From Amycolatopsis jiangsuensis (lineage in GTDB: Bacteria > Actinomycetota > Actinomycetes > Mycobacteriales > Pseudonocardiaceae), in the NCBI RefSeq assembly GCF_014204865.1, contig NZ_JACHMG010000001.1:3932501-3996500 (forward strand): a stretch of DNA of 64,000 nt. Reading direction: 5' to 3'. The notes under the pieces were generated by a model that was given only the letters and a program-made list of their open reading frames with translations, was not told the DNA's origin and did not search any database. A program made the position numbers and the translations under genes. The stretch's first letter is position 1. Each line of letters begins with the position of its first letter. This document shows positions 34,628 to 42,837 of this stretch, one piece after another.

Positions 34628-35448
34628 GACTGTCCACTCGGGAAAAGGTCGTCGACTACCTCATCCTCACGATCTTCGGCCTGACCGCGCTCGTCCCGCT
34701 CGTCGGAGTGGTCCTCTCGGCGGTGACTCCGCCCGTGGAAAACCACGGTGGATTCGCCCTGCCTTCGCGGATCGACCTCGGCAACTTCGGCGCGGCGTGG
34801 GCCGAGGGCCGGTTCGGGCAGTACCTGCTCTCCAGCCTGCTCGTCACCGCGGGCGTCGTCGTCCTCACCACGGTACTGGCGATCCTGGCCGGATTCGCCT
34901 TCGCGCGGCTCCGGTTCTTCGGCTCCGGCGTACTGTTCTTCGTGGTGCTGGCCGGGCTGATGCTTCCGGCCGAGGCGTTCGTGATCCCGCTCTACTTCAA
35001 CCTTCGCACCGTCGGGCTGACCGACACCTACGCCGCGCTCATCCTGCCGCAGGCCGCGCAATCGCTGGGATTCGCGATCTTCTGGATGCGCAACCAGTTC
35101 CGCGCGTTTCCCACCGAGATCATCGAGGCGGCGAAGATCGACGGCGCCCGCGATCTGCGCGTGCTCTGGCGAGTGGTCGTGCCGCCGTCGCTCGCCTCGA
35201 TCATGACCATGTGCCTGCTCGTGGCGATGTGGACGTGGAACGAATTCCTGCTGCCCCTCGTGCTCGTGAGCAGTGAGGACCATCGCACCGCACCGCTCGG
35301 GCTGGCCTTCTTCAAGGGCGCCCACCTGACCGACTACTCACTGCTGTCCGCGGGTGGCGTCATCGTCGCGCTCCCGATCGTGGCGGCTTACGTGTTCCTG
35401 CAGAAACGGTTCATCTCCGGGATGCTCAACGGCATCGGAACCCGGTGA
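34624..35448 (+). CDS. ABC sugar transporter permease 2
   Basis: The protein has 274 residues of the MalG/LacG type with six membrane helices. The first is YLILTIFGLTALVPLVGVVLSAV. The EAA loop is IIEAAKIDGARDLRVLWRVVVPPS. The C-terminus LQKRFISGMLNGIGTR is typical of the family. It overlaps permease 1 by ATGA. Expected partners are permease 1, the binding lipoprotein and an ATPase encoded elsewhere. Confidence 0.92.
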   Translation: MRLSTREKVVDYLILTIFGLTALVPLVGVVLSAVTPPVENHGGFALPSRIDLGNFGAAWAEGRFGQYLLSSLLVTAGVVVLTTVLAILAGFAFARLRFFGSGVLFFVVLAGLMLPAEAFVIPLYFNLRTVGLTDTYAALILPQAAQSLGFAIFWMRNQFRAFPTEIIEAAKIDGARDLRVLWRVVVPPSLASIMTMCLLVAMWTWNEFLLPLVLVSSEDHRTAPLGLAFFKGAHLTDYSLLSAGGVIVALPIVAAYVFLQKRFISGMLNGIGTR

Positions 35449-35485
35449 CGGAAGTCCTTTCCCACTCGAGAAAGCAGGTGCTCCG

Positions 35486-36856
35486 ATGAGAAAACGCTGG
35501 TCCGTTCTCGCCGCCGCGGTCCTCGCCGCCGCGCTCACCCCGGCGGCTTCCGCCGCACCGGCCGCATCCGGCAGCGTCAGCGTCGATTTCGACCACCAGA
35601 TCGCGACCTCGAGCAATCTGATGTTCGGGCTGTCCTCCTGGCCGAAACTCAAACCGGAGTACGCCTCGACGGTGGCCGACGCCGGCGTCACCATCCTCCG
35701 CTCGGACGTCTACCTCTACGACCTCATCCCGGACCGCGAGACGTTCGAGCGTCCGCCAGCGGACTGGAACTGGAATCCGGACGGCGAGAACGAAACCACG
35801 AACGAGAGCGATCTCGCCGCCTACCACGATGCCGGCCTCAAGCACATGCTGATCATTCACGGCTTCCCCGAGTGGATGGGCACCGAAGGTGCCGAGACCT
35901 CATGGGACGGCGACGACGATTCGCTCCCGATCACCGATTTCGACGCGCTCAAGGAGTCCTTCAAGCAGGTCTTCGCGCACTACCAGGACGACGTGGACTA
36001 CTTCGAGGTGGCGAACGAGCCCGACCTCGAAATGGACTACGACGACTACGCGCACATCTACCGCGAAGCGCTGGCCGGCATGAACGAGGTGAGCGCGGAC
36101 AAACCGGTCGGCCCGCAGATCGCGAGCGACGACGGCGACTGGTACGAGAAGCTGCTCTCCGATCCGGAGATCGGGCCGGACGTCCGGTTCGGGGACTGGC
36201 ACTCCTACGGCGACGACAAGGCGAACGCGAACGCCGGGCGATGGCACGACATCAACGACGAGGCCGGCCGTTCGGACCTGCCGCTGTTCGTCACCGAATG
36301 GAACTTCTCACCCGACTTCGAGCAGGAAGGATCGATCAACTCGGACAGCCCGCAGGCGGTCTCCTTCGCCGGATGGCGCCTTTCGGGCATGATGGACGCC
36401 GGGGTCACCGGGGCGATGATCTTCGGCAGCAACGACGAACCCGACTCGTTCGACGCGTACCGGCGCCACCCGTTCGCCTTCGTCGACAGCGACGGCACCC
36501 TCTCCCCGAAGGCCGCCACGTTCCGGCTGCTCTCGAAGGACCTCGGCCTCGGCCGCGGAGAGAACAAGATCACGAACACCGGCGACGACGGCCTCACCAG
36601 CTCCTGCTCGGCAGTCAACGCAGCCGGTCAGCGTGTCGCCTGGGCGATCAACGACAGCGAAAACCCGGTGACGGCCGACCTCACGCTGGAGAACACCGGC
36701 GCGAACGGCGACGTCCAGCTCACCCATTACCTCGCCGCACCCGACAACGACGCCACCGCACCGGTGAAGACCGAAACGGCGACCGCGACCGACGGCACGG
36801 TCTCGACCACCATGGAGTTGCCGCCCTACTCCGTCTACGGCGTCGTCGTCGGCTGA
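35486..36856 (+). CDS. Secreted clan-A glycoside hydrolase (GH39-like)
   Basis: The protein has 456 residues. The signal peptide is residues 1-24 (MRKRWSVLAAAVLAAALTPA, then an ASA-type cleavage site). A TIM barrel follows. The acid/base is likely Glu 178 in VANEPD and the nucleophile Glu 271 in VTEWNF, the paired motif of clan GH-A enzymes such as GH39. A C-terminal beta-sandwich begins near residue 380. It should act outside the cell on an oligo- or polysaccharide whose products enter by the ABC importer encoded just upstream. Family assignment beyond clan A is tentative. The gene starts 37 bases after the permease, and its end overlaps the convergent FGE-like gene by 22 bases. Confidence 0.75.
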   Translation: MRKRWSVLAAAVLAAALTPAASAAPAASGSVSVDFDHQIATSSNLMFGLSSWPKLKPEYASTVADAGVTILRSDVYLYDLIPDRETFERPPADWNWNPDGENETTNESDLAAYHDAGLKHMLIIHGFPEWMGTEGAETSWDGDDDSLPITDFDALKESFKQVFAHYQDDVDYFEVANEPDLEMDYDDYAHIYREALAGMNEVSADKPVGPQIASDDGDWYEKLLSDPEIGPDVRFGDWHSYGDDKANANAGRWHDINDEAGRSDLPLFVTEWNFSPDFEQEGSINSDSPQAVSFAGWRLSGMMDAGVTGAMIFGSNDEPDSFDAYRRHPFAFVDSDGTLSPKAATFRLLSKDLGLGRGENKITNTGDDGLTSSCSAVNAAGQRVAWAINDSENPVTADLTLENTGANGDVQLTHYLAAPDNDATAPVKTETATATDGTVSTTMELPPYSVYGVVVG

Positions 36857-37494
36857 CCCGAGGCGGCCGGCACCGTCCTGGCCAGGCGGAAACCGACGTC
36901 GTCCACGCGGAAAGCGGGGTGGCTGCGGCGCCGCACGGACACCCGCACGCTCCAGTGTTCGTCCGCCCAGCCGCCCCCTTTCAGCACCCGGTACTCACCG
37001 TAGGTCGCGGGATCGTAGCGATCCCAGCACCAATCCCAGGTGTTGCCAAGCGCGTCGAAGACGCCCCAGGCGTTCGGCAGCTTCTCGCCGGGCTGATGCA
37101 GCCGGCCATCGGAGTTTCCCCGGTACCAGGCGATGTCGTCCAGGTCGCCGTAGCGCGGGCCCGCGGTACCTGCCCGGCAGGCATGCTCCCATTCCGCCTC
37201 CGTCGGCAGGCGATAGCCGGTGGCGGACCGGTCCCACTCCACATCGTCGCGCTCGATGCGGTAGGCCGAGGGCAATCCGTCCCGCACGGACTGCGCGTTG
37301 CAGAACCGCACGGCATCCCACCAGGACACCTCGACCGCCGGCAGCTCCCCGCCTCCGTCATACAACGATCGCGTGACCGGTGTCGCGCCCAGCTCGAACG
37401 CCGGGACGTCGACAGTCCAGCTGCTTTCTGTCCGCCGGTCGGTGAGAGTCACGGCTCCCGGCGGAATGGGGAGCATCCGCACAGGCGTCCACAT
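36835..37494 (-). CDS. Formylglycine-generating-enzyme (SUMF1/FGE)-like protein without the catalytic cysteines
   Basis: The protein has 219 residues, shorter than true FGE (about 290). The FGE-sulfatase fold is recognisable from PAVEVSWWDAVRFCNAQS, YRLPTEAEWEHACRAG, GNTWDWCWDRYD and the terminal KGGGWADEHWSVRVSVRRRSHPAFRVDDVGFRLAR. In active FGE that last region contains two cysteines that oxidise the sulfatase; here none is present. It is therefore probably a binding or structural relative, as in other SUMF1-fold proteins. It is the last gene of the nitrate operon and overlaps the NnaR-like gene by one base. Its role in nitrogen assimilation is unknown. Confidence 0.8.
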   Translation of the reverse strand: MWTPVRMLPIPPGAVTLTDRRTESSWTVDVPAFELGATPVTRSLYDGGGELPAVEVSWWDAVRFCNAQSVRDGLPSAYRIERDDVEWDRSATGYRLPTEAEWEHACRAGTAGPRYGDLDDIAWYRGNSDGRLHQPGEKLPNAWGVFDALGNTWDWCWDRYDPATYGEYRVLKGGGWADEHWSVRVSVRRRSHPAFRVDDVGFRLARTVPAASGQPTTTP

Positions 37495-38621
37495 TAGCCG
37501 ACCGGCTCCGAGCCGTCCGCCGGATCCACCGCCAGCCGGTAACCGCGTTTCACCACCGTCTGCACCAGCCCCGCCCTGCCCAGCGCGGTCCGCAATCGGC
37601 CGATCGCGGTCTCGACCGCGTGCGCTTCACCGCCTGAGGGCAACTCCGCCGACAACTCCCGGCGTGGCACGACACGCCCAGGCTGCCGGGCGAGCGCACG
37701 CAACAACGCCATCGGCGCCGGAGCGATTTCCCGCCAGGCTCCGGCCACCAATGCACCGGTGCCGCGTACCTCGAGTGGGCAACCGGCGGGGTACATCGTG
37801 GGCGACCGCGCGGTCAACGAGTCGGCGACCGTCCGGGCCAGTGCGCCGATCCGCGACCGCGGTGGTTGGACAGTCGGAATGCCCAGCGCGGCAAGCGGGG
37901 CTGCGGCGACCGGGCCCACACAAGCCACGGTCACCCGGCTCGACAGTGCCTCGACCAGCGCGGCGAGCCGGCCCGTCCGGCGGGCGAAGGCGACCGTCGA
38001 GGCGGCGGCGGGCGCGCTGGTGAACGGCAAAGCGTCGATCGTGCCTTCCAGCACCGCGTCCAGCAGCCGGTCCAGCGGTCCCGGATCTGCCGGAGCGACC
38101 CAGCGGTACACCGGAACCTCGATCACCTCCGCACCCGAATGACGGAGGCCCTCCACGAAGTACGGCAGCGGCTCGCCGTGCAGCTGCACCGCGATGCGCT
38201 TTCGGTGCACTCCGGACGCCAGCAGGTGTTCCAGCAGTTCCGCGCTGCTCTCGGAAGCCGGCGCGTACTCCTCCGCCAGCCCCGCCGCCCGCACCGCTCC
38301 GGCAGCCTTCGGACCGCGGGTCAGCAACGACGCCGCGCCAAGGTGTTCGAGAACCTTTTCGCCGAGGCCCCATCCCTCCGCGGCCTCGATCCAGCCCCGG
38401 AACCCGATCCCCGTGGTCGCCACCACGGCGTCCACTGGGTACTCCAGCATCCGCATCGTGGCCGCGTGCAGTTCGGTGTCGTCGGCCAGTGGCACGATCC
38501 GGATCGCCGGTCCATACCGGACGGTCGCACCCTGGCGCACGAGAAGCGCGCCCAGCTCTTCGGCTCGGCGCGCCGCGGTGATCCCCACCGTGAACCCGGC
38601 CAGCGGCCGGACGTCGGTCAC
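37494..38621 (-). CDS. nnaR: NnaR-type regulator: HemD domain fused to a winged helix
   Basis: The protein has 375 residues. Residues 1-265 are a uroporphyrinogen-III synthase-like domain (FTVGITAARRAEELGALLVRQG, PFTSAPAAASTVAFARRTG, CVGPVAAAPLAALGI). Residues about 285-368 are an OmpR-type winged helix (PAPMALLRALARQPGRVVPRRELSAELPSGGEAHAVETAIGRLRTALG). Proteins of this build next to nirBD are known in Streptomyces and Mycobacterium as NnaR, a partner of GlnR that activates nitrate and nitrite genes. Whether the HemD domain still makes uroporphyrinogen III for sirohaem is open. GTG 38621 overlaps the nirD stop. Confidence 0.85.
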   Translation of the reverse strand: MTDVRPLAGFTVGITAARRAEELGALLVRQGATVRYGPAIRIVPLADDTELHAATMRMLEYPVDAVVATTGIGFRGWIEAAEGWGLGEKVLEHLGAASLLTRGPKAAGAVRAAGLAEEYAPASESSAELLEHLLASGVHRKRIAVQLHGEPLPYFVEGLRHSGAEVIEVPVYRWVAPADPGPLDRLLDAVLEGTIDALPFTSAPAAASTVAFARRTGRLAALVEALSSRVTVACVGPVAAAPLAALGIPTVQPPRSRIGALARTVADSLTARSPTMYPAGCPLEVRGTGALVAGAWREIAPAPMALLRALARQPGRVVPRRELSAELPSGGEAHAVETAIGRLRTALGRAGLVQTVVKRGYRLAVDPADGSEPVG

Positions 38622-38944
38622 GGCCGGCCCACCTCGACCATCCCGTCGCGCACGCGCACCGGATACACCGGAACCGAGACCCCCTCCGCGTCCAGGCACT
38701 CCCCCGTGTTCAGGGAGAACCGTTCCTTGTAGACCGGCGATGCGACGACTGGCTCGCCCCCGGCGTCGCCGACGATCCCGCGCGACAACACGGCCGCACC
38801 ACTGCGGGGGTCCCCATTGGACAGCGCGTACCAGCCTCCTGCATGGAACACCGCGACCTGCTGCCCGTCGACCAGCGCCGCGACTCCGGAGAAATTCGGC
38901 ACGTGCGTCTCCGGGCACACCACGGTCCAGGTCGGCGGCGTCAT
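38618..38944 (-). CDS. nirD: Nitrite reductase small subunit
   Basis: The protein has 108 residues with a Rieske-like beta fold but without the Cys/His iron-sulfur ligands, as is normal for NirD. Segments FSGVAALVDGQQVAVFHAGGWYALSNGDPRSG and PVYKERFSLNTGECLD are family hallmarks. It assists NirB in six-electron reduction of nitrite to ammonium with NADH. ATG 38944 overlaps the nirB stop (ATGA), and its stop overlaps nnaR. Confidence 0.93.
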   Translation of the reverse strand: MTPPTWTVVCPETHVPNFSGVAALVDGQQVAVFHAGGWYALSNGDPRSGAAVLSRGIVGDAGGEPVVASPVYKERFSLNTGECLDAEGVSVPVYPVRVRDGMVEVGRP

Positions 38945-41445
38945 CGTCGCACCTCCGGAACGCCCAGCAGTACCGGGACATTCTGTTCCCGCTCCGCACG
39001 GAACGAGATCGACGGGTCCGGAGTCCCCGGTGCGTTCACGAACGAACTGAACCGCGCCAGCTTGTCCGGATCCTCCAGTACTCCGCGCCATTCGTCGGTG
39101 TAGCCGTCGAGGTGTTTCGCCATCGCCGCGTCCAGGTTCTCGCAAATGCCCAGGCTGTCGTCCACGATCACCGCGCGCACGTGGTCCAGCCCGCCGTCCA
39201 GCTCCTCGATCCACGCGGCGGTGCGCTGCAGCCGGTCGGCGGTACGCACGTAGAACATGAGGAAGCGGTCGATGGTACGAACCAACGTCTCGGTATCCAC
39301 ATCGGACAGCAGGAGTTCGGCGTGTCTCGGGCTGGCACCGCCGTTTCCGCCGACGTAGAGGTTCCAGCCGTGCTCGGTGGCGATCACCCCGAAGTCCTTG
39401 CCCCTGGCTTCCGCGCATTCACGGGCGCACCCGGAGACTCCCGACTTGATCTTGTGTGGTGACCGCAGCCCGCGATAACGCAACTCCAGATCGATCGCGA
39501 GCGCGACGCTGTCCTGCACGCCGTATCGGCACCAGGTGGAACCAACACACGATTTGACCGTGCGCAGGGCCTTCCCGTACGCGTGCCCGGACTCGAACCC
39601 GGCGTCCACCAGCCGCCGCCAGATCTCCGGCAGCTGGTCCACAGTGGCGCCGAGCAGGTCGATTCGCTGTCCGCCGGTGATTTTCGTGTACAGCCGGAAG
39701 TCCTGAGCGACCTGGGCGATCACCATCAGCTTCTCCGGGGTGATCTCGCCGCCGGGGATCCGCGGCACCACCGAATAGCTGCCGTTGCGCTGGATGTTCG
39801 CGAGGAACCGGTCGTTCGTGTCCTGCAGGGTCAGTTGTTCACCGGCGAGGATGTGGCCGTTGCCGAGGGTCGCCAGGATGGAGGCCACCGCCGGCTTGCA
39901 CACCGCGCAGCCGGTTCCGGTGCCGTACCGGCTGATCACCTCGCTGAAGGTGGTCATCTGCGTGGCGCGGATGATCTCGAACAGCTCGGCGCGCGACTGT
40001 CCGAAGTGCTCACACAACGCCTTCGACTGTTCGACTCCACAGGAGTCGAGGAGCTTGGTCAGCATCGGCACGCACGAGCCGCAGGACGTACCGGCGCGCG
40101 TGCAAGCTTTCAGCTTGCCGACCGAATCGCACCCTTCCTCGGTGATGGCGTGTACGAGCGTGCCCTTGGCAACCCCGTTGCAGGAACAGACCTGCGCTTC
40201 GTTCGGCAACGAATCGACACCGACCGCCGCACCTCCGCCGGCCGGAGCGAGCAATGCGCCCGCGTCCGCAGGCAGCCGGCGGCCGACCAAGGCGCGCAAC
40301 GTGTTGTACTCCGTCGCGTCGCCGACGAGAACACCGCCGAGGAGCGTCTTCCCGTCGTCGGTGACCACGAGCTTCTTGTAGGTACCGGCCACGGCGTCGT
40401 TCACCGCGACCTCCAACGCACCCTCGGTCGCCGCGTGCGCGTCACCGAAGCTGGCCACATCGACGCCCATCAACTTCAGCTTCGTAGCCGTGTCCGGCTC
40501 GGCGAACGTGGCCGCGCCACCGGTCAGCTGTGCGGCCACGACCTCGGCCATCGCGTAGCCCGGCGCGACGATGCCGTAGACCCGGCCCTCGACGGCCGCG
40601 CACTCGCCGATCGCGTAGACCGACGGATCCGCGGTACGGCAGGCGGCGTCCACCAGCACCCCGCCCCGCTCGCCGACTGCCATTCCGGAGGAACGGGCGA
40701 GATCGTCGCGCGGACGTACTCCGGCGGAGAAGACGACCAGGTCCACGTCCAGCTCGGTGCCGTTGCCGAGGCGGGCGAGCAGCCGGGTCTCATCGGAGAC
40801 GATCGCGTCGGTGGATGTTCCGGTGTGGACGGTGACGTCGAGGCTCGTGACGAGCCGCCGTAACAGGCCACCGCCGCCTTCGTCGATCTGCAACGGCATC
40901 AGCCGCGGCGCCATTTCCACGACGTGCGGTGACAGCCCCATGTCTCGCAATGCCTTGGCTGCTTCGAGCCCGAGGAGGCCACCACCGATCACCAACGCCG
41001 CCCGGCGTCCGCGGCCCGGTCGCTCAGCTGCCGCCCGGATGGCGTCGAGGTCTTCGATCGTCCGGTAGACGAACACGCCCGGAAGGTCGTGCCCGGGAAC
41101 CGGCGGCACGAACGGACGTGATCCGGTCGCCAGTACCAGCTTGTCGTAAGGCTGCACATGCCCGGACGCGGTGGTCACGGTCTTCGCGTCCCGGTCCACC
41201 GCGACGGCCGTGTCGCCGAGCCGCAACTCCACGGCCTCGTCCCCGTCGTAGCCGGAGCCGGGCAACGCGAGTGCCGCCGGATCTCGATGCTCCACATAGG
41301 ACGTGAGCGCCACCCGGTCGTAGGCGGGCCGGGTTTCCTCGGCCAGTACCACGATCTGCCACGCGCTGCGCGGGTCCGCCTCACGGACTGCTTCCACCAG
41401 CCGGTGCGCGACCATACCGTGCCCGACAACCGCGAGAGTGGGCAT
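38941..41445 (-). CDS. nirB: Nitrite reductase [NAD(P)H] large subunit
   Basis: The protein has 834 residues. In order: an FAD/NAD(P)H reductase domain (residues 1-300; LAVVGHGMVAHRLVEAV and VIGGGLLGLEAAKAL); a BFD-like 2Fe-2S domain with VCSCNGVAKGTLVHAI and CTRAGTSCGSC (about 415-465); and the sirohaem-4Fe-4S domains with CVGSTWCRYG and SGCARECAEA supplying the four cluster cysteines. It reduces nitrite to ammonium in the cytoplasm. Length and motifs are complete. Upstream, narK ends one base before its start; nirD overlaps its end. Confidence 0.96.
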   Translation of the reverse strand: MPTLAVVGHGMVAHRLVEAVREADPRSAWQIVVLAEETRPAYDRVALTSYVEHRDPAALALPGSGYDGDEAVELRLGDTAVAVDRDAKTVTTASGHVQPYDKLVLATGSRPFVPPVPGHDLPGVFVYRTIEDLDAIRAAAERPGRGRRAALVIGGGLLGLEAAKALRDMGLSPHVVEMAPRLMPLQIDEGGGGLLRRLVTSLDVTVHTGTSTDAIVSDETRLLARLGNGTELDVDLVVFSAGVRPRDDLARSSGMAVGERGGVLVDAACRTADPSVYAIGECAAVEGRVYGIVAPGYAMAEVVAAQLTGGAATFAEPDTATKLKLMGVDVASFGDAHAATEGALEVAVNDAVAGTYKKLVVTDDGKTLLGGVLVGDATEYNTLRALVGRRLPADAGALLAPAGGGAAVGVDSLPNEAQVCSCNGVAKGTLVHAITEEGCDSVGKLKACTRAGTSCGSCVPMLTKLLDSCGVEQSKALCEHFGQSRAELFEIIRATQMTTFSEVISRYGTGTGCAVCKPAVASILATLGNGHILAGEQLTLQDTNDRFLANIQRNGSYSVVPRIPGGEITPEKLMVIAQVAQDFRLYTKITGGQRIDLLGATVDQLPEIWRRLVDAGFESGHAYGKALRTVKSCVGSTWCRYGVQDSVALAIDLELRYRGLRSPHKIKSGVSGCARECAEARGKDFGVIATEHGWNLYVGGNGGASPRHAELLLSDVDTETLVRTIDRFLMFYVRTADRLQRTAAWIEELDGGLDHVRAVIVDDSLGICENLDAAMAKHLDGYTDEWRGVLEDPDKLARFSSFVNAPGTPDPSISFRAEREQNVPVLLGVPEVRR

Positions 41446-41446
41446 G

Positions 41447-42802
41447 TCAGAGCTCCGCCCCGGCCAGCGCCACCCGGCTGCTCCCCGCGGGTTTACGCAG
41501 GTAGACGACCCAGGTCACGCCCACGCATACCGCGTAGAAGACCAGGAACCCGATGAACGCGGGCACTCCGCTGTGCGCGCTGGCGAACGACTCCCGGAAG
41601 GCGAGGTTGATGAACAGTCCGCCCAGCGCACCGAGCGCACCCGCGAATCCGATCAGCGCCCCGGACAGCCTGCGTGCGTTGCGCAGCTCCGCGGCCTCGT
41701 CGCCACCGGCGACGATGGCCACCCGCGCCTTCGCCTGGAAAATCGCCGGGATCATCTTGTACGTCGAGCCGTTGCCGATCCCCGTCAACACGAACAACAC
41801 GATGAAGGCAATGGTGAACAATGCCAGCGAGTTTGCCGAGGAAGCCAGTACCAGCACCACAGTGGCCAGCGCCATCGCGCCGAACGTCACGAAGGTGACC
41901 CGGCCACCACCGGTGCGGTCGGACAGCCAGCCGCCCAGCGGCCGGGACAGCGAACCGAGCAGCGGGCCGAGGAAGGTCACCGCGACCGCCTGCAACGGCG
42001 TTCGGCCGAACTGGTTCTGCAGTACCAAGCCGAACGCGAAGCTGTAGCCGATGAAGGAGCCGAACGTCCCGACGTACAACAGCGACATCACCCAGGCGTG
42101 TCCACTTCGGACGACTTCGCGCATCGCATTGGTGTCCCCGCGGACGGTGGCGAGGTTGTCCATGAACAACGCGGCACCCAGCGCGGCGAGCACGATGAGC
42201 GGCAGGTAGATGGAGAGCACGAGCCGCGGCGCGCTCGCCCCGGCCAGCCCGATCACGAGCAGGCCCACCAGCTGGATCACCGCCACGCCAAGGTTGCCGC
42301 CGCCGGCGTTGAGGCCCAGCGCCCAGCCCTTGTACCGCTCCGGGTAGAAGCTGTTGATGTTCGTCATCGACGACGCGAAGTTTCCGCCGCCGACGCCGCC
42401 CAGTGCGGCCATCACCAGGAACGTGCCCAGCGAGGTCGCGGGGTGCAGCACGATCGCGGTGAGCACCGTCGGCACCAGGAGCAGTGCGGCACTGACGATG
42501 GTCCAGTTGCGCCCGCCGAACTTGGCCACCGCGAAGGTGTAGGGAAGGCGCATCAGCGCACCGATCAGCGTCGGCGTGGACACCAGGAGGAACTTGTCCG
42601 CCGCGGAGAACCCGTAGGCCGGGCCCATGAACAGCACGACGACCGACCACAGTGTCCAGATCGAGAACCCGATGTGCTCGGCGAACACCGAGAACCACAG
42701 GTTGCGCCGGGCGATCCGCTTTCCGGTGTGTTCCCAGAACGCTTCGTCCTCGGGGTCCCAGCGCTCGATCCAGCGGGCGCCCCGATGGGCCGTGACGGTC
42801 AT
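41447..42802 (-). CDS. narK: Nitrate/nitrite transporter, MFS (NarK family)
   Basis: The protein has 451 residues and about 12 membrane helices. It has the nitrate-nitrite porter segments FAEHIGFSIWTLWSVVVLFMGPAYGFSAADKFLL, RLPYTFAVAKFGGRNWT and GGVGGGNFASSMTNINSFYPERYKGWALGLNAGGGN, where the glycine-rich NS motif lines the substrate path. It should import nitrate, and perhaps export nitrite, across the cytoplasmic membrane. The start is ATG 42802 behind GAGGAGG. It lies between the flavoprotein gene and nirB in the same operon. Confidence 0.94.
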   Translation of the reverse strand: MTVTAHRGARWIERWDPEDEAFWEHTGKRIARRNLWFSVFAEHIGFSIWTLWSVVVLFMGPAYGFSAADKFLLVSTPTLIGALMRLPYTFAVAKFGGRNWTIVSAALLLVPTVLTAIVLHPATSLGTFLVMAALGGVGGGNFASSMTNINSFYPERYKGWALGLNAGGGNLGVAVIQLVGLLVIGLAGASAPRLVLSIYLPLIVLAALGAALFMDNLATVRGDTNAMREVVRSGHAWVMSLLYVGTFGSFIGYSFAFGLVLQNQFGRTPLQAVAVTFLGPLLGSLSRPLGGWLSDRTGGGRVTFVTFGAMALATVVLVLASSANSLALFTIAFIVLFVLTGIGNGSTYKMIPAIFQAKARVAIVAGGDEAAELRNARRLSGALIGFAGALGALGGLFINLAFRESFASAHSGVPAFIGFLVFYAVCVGVTWVVYLRKPAGSSRVALAGAEL

Positions 42803-42837
42803 GGCGTCCTCCTCGGTGTACTGCAGGGAGTGCGGGA

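Noticed and set aside
36835..37494. Active formylglycine-generating enzyme serving a sulfatase
   Set aside because: The two C-terminal catalytic cysteines are absent and no sulfatase gene is in the window.
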